9,514 nucleotides of DNA, from positions 1 to 9,514 of the forward strand of contig DASZZY010000099.1 in assembly GCA_036260395.1 (NCBI GenBank), read 5' to 3'. A program made the position numbers and the translations under genes. This DNA comes from DASZZY01 sp036260395 (GTDB lineage Bacteria; Actinomycetota; UBA4738; CALAEC01). This document shows positions 5,584-9,514 of the stretch, in pieces. The notes beneath the pieces were generated by a model that worked only from the letters and a program-made list of their open reading frames with translations, was not told where the DNA came from and did not search any database. Position 1 is the stretch's first letter; each line of letters starts with the position of its first letter.

Positions 5584-6816
5584 ATGGCGGGGAGGACCGT
5601 GGACGCCGAGCGGATCCGCAAGGACTTCCCGATCTTCGAGCGCGACATGCGCGGGAAGCCGCTGGCCTACCTGGACAGCGCGGCGACCTCGCAAAAGCCG
5701 CGCCAGGTGATCGACGCCCTGACCGAGTTCTGGGAGCGGCGCAACGCCAACGTGCACCGCGGCGTGTACGAGATCGCCGAGGAGGCCACCGCGGCCTACG
5801 AGGGCGCCCGCCGCAGGGCCGCGGCGTTCCTCGGAGCGCCGGACCCCAGGACGATCGTGTTCACCCGGGGGACCACCGAGTCCATCAACCTCGTGGCCCA
5901 CGGCTGGGGGACCAGGTTCCTGCGGCCGGGCGACGAGGTGCTCCTCACCGAGCTCGAGCACCACTCGAACATCGTGCCGTGGCAGATGGCGGCCCAGCGG
6001 ACCGGCGCCGGTCTCCGGTACGTCCCGATCACCGACGATGGGCTCATCGAGGCGGACGCCGTCCGGCAGGCCCTCACCGACCGAACCAGGCTGGTGGCCA
6101 TCACCGGGATGTCGAACGTCCTGGGCACGATCCCGCCGATCGCCGAGATCGTCACCGCGGCCCACGATGCGGGCGCCCTGGTGCTCGTCGACGGCGCGCA
6201 GATGGTGTCCCACGTCCCCGTGGACGTCCAGGCCCTGGGCGTCGACTTCCTGGCGTTCAGCGGCCACAAGATGCTGGGCCCGACGGCCTCCGGCGGGCTG
6301 TACGGGCGGCCCGAGCTGCTCGCCGCCATGGATCCGTTCCTGGGCGGCGGCGAGATGATCCAGGAGGTCCATCCCGACCGCTCGACCTACAAGGACGCCC
6401 CGTGGAAGTTCGAGGCCGGCACGATGCCGTTCGGCCAGGCCGCGGGCCTCGCCACCGCCATCGACTACCTCGACGACGTGGGGATGGACGCGGTCCGCGA
6501 GCACGAGCGCGAGCTGACGGGCTACGCCATCGAGCGCCTGGTCGACGCCGGCGCCACGGTCTTCGGGACCCACGATCCCGACCTCCGCGGGGGCGCGGTG
6601 TCGTTCTGGTTCCGCGACGTCCACCCGCACGACGTGGCCACCGTGCTGGACCAGGAGGGGGTGGCCATCCGGGCCGGACACCACTGCGCGCAGATCCTGA
6701 TGCGCCGGCTGGGGGTGCCGGCCACCGCCCGGGCCTCGTTCTACCTGTACAACACGCACGAGGAAATCGACCGCCTCGCCGACGGCCTGGCCCGCGCCGA
6801 GGGGGTGTTCGGCTGA
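5584..6816 (+). CDS. sufS: Cysteine desulfurase SufS (class V aminotransferase fold)
   Basis: SufS is a pyridoxal-phosphate enzyme that converts L-cysteine to L-alanine and leaves a persulfide on its active-site cysteine, for transfer to SufU. The 410-residue product has the PLP lysine Lys229 in SGHKMLGP, the cofactor-stacking histidine region ELEHHSN (124-129), Asp204 and Gln207 in VDGAQ, the catalytic Cys368 in RAGHHCAQ, and the substrate-binding Arg383 in ARASFYLYNT. The short loop around Cys368 is typical of type II (SufS-like) enzymes, which depend on a partner such as SufU. The ATG at 5584 lies one base after the sufC stop and has no clear ribosome binding site. An in-frame GTG at 5599 has GGAGG three bases upstream and would give the typical MDAERIRKDFPI start, so the true start may be 15 bases later. 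Confidence 0.96.
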   Translation: MAGRTVDAERIRKDFPIFERDMRGKPLAYLDSAATSQKPRQVIDALTEFWERRNANVHRGVYEIAEEATAAYEGARRRAAAFLGAPDPRTIVFTRGTTESINLVAHGWGTRFLRPGDEVLLTELEHHSNIVPWQMAAQRTGAGLRYVPITDDGLIEADAVRQALTDRTRLVAITGMSNVLGTIPPIAEIVTAAHDAGALVLVDGAQMVSHVPVDVQALGVDFLAFSGHKMLGPTASGGLYGRPELLAAMDPFLGGGEMIQEVHPDRSTYKDAPWKFEAGTMPFGQAAGLATAIDYLDDVGMDAVREHERELTGYAIERLVDAGATVFGTHDPDLRGGAVSFWFRDVHPHDVATVLDQEGVAIRAGHHCAQILMRRLGVPATARASFYLYNTHEEIDRLADGLARAEGVFG

Positions 6817-7268
6817 TGTCGCTCGACGACCTCTACAAGGAGGTCATCCTCGACCACTACAAGAACCCCCGGAACAAGCGAGACCTCCCCGGGGCCACGG
6901 TGTCGTGCCAGCGGAACAACCCACTCTGCGGCGACGAGATCGCCATCCACGCCACGCTCGACGACGGCTCGGTGGCCGAGATCGCCTTCGAGGGCCAGGG
7001 CTGCTCGATCTCCCAGGCCTCGGCCTCGATGCTCACCGAGGCCGTGAAGGGCCGGTCCCTGACCGAGGCGGAGGCGCTCAGCACGGAGTTCCACCGGATG
7101 ATGGAGGGCGCGGTGGAGCCGGACGAGGACGCCTTCGGCGACCTGGTGGCGCTCCACGGGGTCGTGAAGTACCCGGTCCGCATCAAGTGCGCCGTCCTGG
7201 CCTGGGACGTCCTCCAGGAGGCCCTCACTGCTGGAAGCGCCGAGCGCGTCGCGCCCCACGGGTCCTGA
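6816..7268 (+). CDS. sufU: Zinc-dependent sulfurtransferase SufU
   Basis: SufU accepts persulfide sulfur from SufS in bacteria with SufBCDSU systems. The 150-residue length is usual. The zinc-site residues are all present: Cys38 and Asp40 in PLCGDE, Cys63 in GQGCSIS, and Cys125 in RIKCAVLAW. The family's long insertion between the second and third cysteines, which sets SufU apart from IscU, is seen as the segment of about residues 80-115. The ATG shares its A with the sufS stop (TGATG), so translation is coupled. The 3' end overlaps the following GNAT gene by 41 bases. The sufT gene often found next in actinobacteria is absent here. Confidence 0.95.
   Translation: MSLDDLYKEVILDHYKNPRNKRDLPGATVSCQRNNPLCGDEIAIHATLDDGSVAEIAFEGQGCSISQASASMLTEAVKGRSLTEAEALSTEFHRMMEGAVEPDEDAFGDLVALHGVVKYPVRIKCAVLAWDVLQEALTAGSAERVAPHGS
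7216..7230 (+). promoter_or_regulatory. Shine-Dalgarno sequence plus CTG start of the GNAT gene
   Basis: A perfect AGGAGG at 7216-7221 lies inside the end of sufU and is followed, six bases later, by CTG at 7228-7230. The reading frame is open from the stop at 7165-7167, and no ATG, GTG or TTG occurs in frame before 7429. The conserved N-terminal part of the acetyltransferase is encoded between 7228 and 7429, so a start here best explains the sequence. Confidence 0.6.
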
Positions 7269-7884
7269 GCTCCGGCGGGCCCGGGCCGGGGACGCCGCGG
7301 CCACGGCGCCGCTGATCCTCGAGGCCGCCGGCAGCCTGAAGCTGATCTTCGGCGACCGGAGGGAGACGCTCCGGGCCATCGCCGCGGCCTACCGCGCGGA
7401 GCGCACGGAGCTCTCCCACCGGTTCGGGATGGTCGCGGAGCGCGACGGCCTCGCCGGCCTCGTGATCGCCTTCCCCGGGCGGCTGTTCGGCTCGCTGAAG
7501 CTGGGGACCGGCGTGGTCCTGGCCCGGGCCGCCGGTGCCCGGCACGTCACCGAGCTCGTCAAGCGGGGCCGGGTCCTCGACCGGCTGATCCCCCGTCCGC
7601 CGGCCGACGTGCTGTACGTCAGCGTGCTCTCGGTGGCCCCGGCTGCCCGCCGCACGGGCGTGGCCACCGCGCTGCTGGAGCGGGTCGGGGTGGCCGCCGG
7701 CCACATGGGACTGCGCGTCTGCCTCGACGTGGGGTTGGAGAACCAGGGCGCGATCGCGCTCTACGAGGCGCTGGGGTTCCGGCGGGTGTCGGTGATCGAG
7801 ACGACCGGCCCCGAGCGCCGCCTGGTGCCCACCGCCGGCTCGGCCCGCATGGAGCTCGCTACGGGAACGAGCGCAGGGACGTGA
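7228..7884 (+). CDS. GNAT-family N-acetyltransferase, apparent CTG start
   Basis: The product is predicted at 218 residues. GNAT enzymes move an acyl group from acyl-CoA to an amine; the substrate here is unknown. The N-terminal LRRARAGDAAATAPLI (about residues 15-30) is the usual first strand and helix of the fold. The CoA-binding motif A is VSVLSVAPAARRTGVATALL, with RRTGVA at 141-146. The C-terminal GLENQGAIALYEALGFR is the typical last helix and strand. The first ATG in frame is at 7429; a start there would delete the first 67 residues, including part of the fold, so the CTG at 7228 behind AGGAGG is preferred. The gene overlaps sufU by 41 bases and is probably translated by coupling from the SUF transcript. 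Its 3' end overlaps the convergent downstream gene by 26 bases. A role in Fe-S assembly is not implied by the sequence. Confidence 0.85.
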   Translation: MLEAPSASRPTGPELRRARAGDAAATAPLILEAAGSLKLIFGDRRETLRAIAAAYRAERTELSHRFGMVAERDGLAGLVIAFPGRLFGSLKLGTGVVLARAAGARHVTELVKRGRVLDRLIPRPPADVLYVSVLSVAPAARRTGVATALLERVGVAAGHMGLRVCLDVGLENQGAIALYEALGFRRVSVIETTGPERRLVPTAGSARMELATGTSAGT

Positions 7885-8686
7885 GGACGGCCTCGGCGAT
7901 CTCCACGTCGCCGCCGAGGCCCAGCAGCCCCTCGTACAGGCAGACGTCCGGGTCGGCCCGGTGCCCTGCCACCGAGGCGAAGGCGTAGCCGCGACCGATG
8001 ACCACGGCGTCGGGGCGCTTGTCGGGCGGCGGGACGAACCCGGCCTCGAGGCCCTGGTGCCAGTCCCCCTCCCCCACGCCCTCGAGCTGGACGCGGACGC
8101 TGGCCCCGGGGAACGACCGGCCGTCGAGGGCGAACGCGTAGGGCAGGAGCCGGATCGCGAGGTCGTTCACGCAGAAGATGGGGTTGTGCTCCAGCCGGGG
8201 CGGCTGGCCGCCGCCCTCCAGCAGGTCCTCGCCGTGGACCCACCACTCGGCCACCCGCATCTGGACCAGGTAGCCGATCCGGACGTCGTCGACCGTCCAC
8301 GGGAGCTCCTTGCCGACCCAGTCGTCCTCGGTGATCTTCGAGGCCCGGGCCAGGAAGAGGTCGGCGGCCCGGCCCCATTCCGCGGCCAGCTCGATGCGGG
8401 AGAGGTCGCGCCGGCGGGCCACCGCCCACTCGTTCCAGCCGTCGGCGGTGAACGGCCGGCCCTGGAGCGACTTCCGGTGCTCGTCCAGCTCCGTCGCGGG
8501 CTCGTCGCCGATGATCGCCGCGGCGGCCACCTCCGACGCGGCCAGGTGGGCCAGGACGTCCTTCACCCGCCAACCCTCGCACGGGCTGTCGGCCTCCCAG
8601 CGGTCGGGCGGCGTGTACTGGATCGTGCGGCCCAGGCCCTCGCGTTCCTGGCGGGCCACGCCCAGCAGCCATCGTCGTTCGAGCAT
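7859..8686 (-). CDS. Maleylpyruvate isomerase family (mycothiol-dependent, DinB-like) protein
   Basis: The product is 275 residues. Residues about 10-160 match the maleylpyruvate isomerase N-terminal domain, a four-helix metal-binding fold found in mycothiol-dependent enzymes and related to DinB/YfiT. Visible marks are PSP-like spacing in TPPDRWEADSPCEGWRVKDVLAHLAASE with His47, and AEWWVHGEDLL with Glu147 and His151. The His, Glu and His fit the three metal ligands of the Corynebacterium glutamicum enzyme. A C-terminal domain of about 110 residues follows, ending in a predicted SCP2-like alpha/beta part. The ATG at 8686 has GGAGG six bases upstream. Whether it isomerises maleylpyruvate is doubtful: no gentisate pathway genes are near, and actinobacteria carry many paralogues with unknown substrates. 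Mycothiol use is known for the family and inferred here. Confidence 0.85.
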   Translation of the reverse strand: MLERRWLLGVARQEREGLGRTIQYTPPDRWEADSPCEGWRVKDVLAHLAASEVAAAAIIGDEPATELDEHRKSLQGRPFTADGWNEWAVARRRDLSRIELAAEWGRAADLFLARASKITEDDWVGKELPWTVDDVRIGYLVQMRVAEWWVHGEDLLEGGGQPPRLEHNPIFCVNDLAIRLLPYAFALDGRSFPGASVRVQLEGVGEGDWHQGLEAGFVPPPDKRPDAVVIGRGYAFASVAGHRADPDVCLYEGLLGLGGDVEIAEAVLTSLRSFP

Positions 8687-8711
8687 CCGCGTCCTCCGGG
8701 AGGCGAGCGGC

Positions 8712-8717
8712 CAGAAT
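8712..8717 (+). promoter_or_regulatory. Candidate -10 box for the glycerate kinase gene
   Basis: CAGAAT lies 10 bases before the ATG at 8728, in the 41-bp gap between divergent genes. No Shine-Dalgarno sequence precedes the ATG, which together suggests a leaderless or nearly leaderless transcript. There is no clear -35 box in this short gap; it would have to overlap the ribosome binding site of the divergent gene. Confidence 0.3.
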
Positions 8718-8727
8718 CTTACCCGGC

Positions 8728-9514
8728 ATGCGGGTGGTGATCGCGCCGGACAAATTCCGGGGGACGCTGTCGGCGGCGGAGGCTGCGGCCGCCATGGCCG
8801 AGGGATGGCAGCGGGTGGACCACCGGCCGCAGCTCGAGCAGGTGCCGGTGGCGGACGGCGGCGAGGGGACGCTCGAGGCGCTGGCCACGGCGCTCGGCGC
8901 CGAGCTGCACCGCGCCAGGGTGACGGGCCCGCTCGGGGATCCGGTCAGCGCGGCGTACGCCGTGGCCGAGACGCCCGGTGGCCGGGTGGCGGTGGTGGAG
9001 ATGGCCCAGGCGTCGGGGCTGCGCCAGGTCTCGGAGCCCCGACGCGACGCCGTCCGGGCCACGACGCGCGGGACCGGCGAGCTCGTCCTGGCCGCCTGCG
9101 CGCACCGGCCGCGCCGGGTCATCGTGGCCGTCGGCGGCAGCGCGACCACCGACGGCGGGGCGGGGATGGCCCAGGCGGTCGGCGTCCGGCTCCTCGACGA
9201 GCGCGGCCGCGACCTGCGCCCGGGCGGCGGGGTGTTGCGGGCGCTGGCGCGGATCGACGCCACGGGGCTCGACCGCTCGCTCCGCTCCGTGGACGTGGTG
9301 GTCGCCGCGGACGTGGACAGCCCGCTCCTGGGCCCCCGTGGGGCGGCCAGGGCGTTCGCCCCGCAGAAGGGGGCCGGCCCCGACGAGGTCGCCCTGCTCG
9401 AGGAGGCGCTGAGCCACCTGGCGGCCGTCGTCCACCGGGACCTCGGCATCGACGTGCGCGACGTGCCCGGCGGCGGGGCGGCCGGAGGCCTGGGCGCCGG
9501 GCTCGTCGCGTTCC
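8728..9514 (+). CDS. Glycerate kinase (GarK/GlxK family), 3' end outside window
   Basis: The enzyme phosphorylates D-glycerate with ATP; family members of this type usually give 2-phosphoglycerate and feed glyoxylate or glycerate into glycolysis. The first 262 residues are present of a usual length near 370-380. Family marks in order are APDKFRGTLSA (6-16), VPVADGGEGT (39-48), the nucleotide-binding VAVGGSATTDGGAGMAQA (133-150), ADVDSPLLGPRGAARAFAPQKGA (194-216), and PGGGAAGGLGAGL (247-259). The usual DVDNPL reads DVDSPL here, a mild change. The ATG at 8728 is directly followed by the conserved MRVVIAPDKF start, so the start is secure despite the lack of a ribosome binding site. No glyoxylate-pathway genes are visible, so the metabolic context lies beyond the edge. 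Confidence 0.95.
   Translation, partial: MRVVIAPDKFRGTLSAAEAAAAMAEGWQRVDHRPQLEQVPVADGGEGTLEALATALGAELHRARVTGPLGDPVSAAYAVAETPGGRVAVVEMAQASGLRQVSEPRRDAVRATTRGTGELVLAACAHRPRRVIVAVGGSATTDGGAGMAQAVGVRLLDERGRDLRPGGGVLRALARIDATGLDRSLRSVDVVVAADVDSPLLGPRGAARAFAPQKGAGPDEVALLEEALSHLAAVVHRDLGIDVRDVPGGGAAGGLGAGLVAF

Noticed and set aside
4128..6759. Long minus-strand frames opposite sufC, sufS and the Rieske gene, and long plus-strand frames in other phases.
   Set aside because: All overlap genes with complete catalytic motifs; the alternative translations are low in complexity and have no family features.
7961..8740. Plus-strand frame of 259 codons opposite the maleylpyruvate isomerase family gene.
   Set aside because: The minus strand has the metal-ligand motifs and a good ribosome binding site; this frame shows no domain.

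Overview
The window looks like chromosomal DNA from a high-GC actinobacterium (Actinomycetota). Codon third positions are almost all G or C and genes are tightly packed. The SUF cluster has the actinobacterial order sufD - Rieske ferredoxin - sufC - sufS - sufU. A neighbouring gene encodes a member of the mycothiol-dependent maleylpyruvate isomerase family, which is typical of actinobacteria. No genus can be named from this alone, and nothing in the window proves a mobile element.

Layout. At the left edge is the 5' part of a lipoprotein gene on the minus strand (start 277). It diverges from a secreted trypsin-like serine protease gene (522-1412, +). A 182-bp gap follows, then a minus-strand pair of coupled genes for membrane proteins of unknown function (2994-2272, then 2272-1595); both proteins have one N-terminal and two C-terminal membrane segments. 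From 3131 on the plus strand comes the SUF iron-sulfur cluster assembly operon: sufD, a Rieske-type ferredoxin gene, sufC, sufS and sufU. Adjacent genes overlap by 1 or 4 bases or lie 1 base apart, so they are probably translationally coupled. A GNAT acetyltransferase gene overlaps the end of sufU and appears to start at a CTG codon behind a perfect AGGAGG. It converges on a minus-strand gene of the maleylpyruvate isomerase/DinB-like family (8686-7859), which diverges from a glycerate kinase gene (8728 onward) cut off by the right edge.

How they work together. SufS takes sulfur from cysteine, SufU is the zinc-dependent sulfur acceptor, and SufC/SufD are scaffold parts. The usual SufB partner and the SufR repressor are not upstream of sufD. 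Instead sufD has its own candidate promoter, with an inverted repeat over the -35 region. The GNAT gene may be co-transcribed.

The most unusual signal is an 18-bp motif, CTACGTA-GAAN-TACGTAG, present four times in one orientation. One copy lies between the lipoprotein and protease genes. The other three lie in the gap between the convergent protease and membrane-protein genes, spaced 69 and 71 bp apart. Within each copy the TACGTA units are 10 bp apart, one helical turn, and one copy has a third unit. This looks like a family of protein-binding sites around the protease gene; the regulator cannot be identified here.
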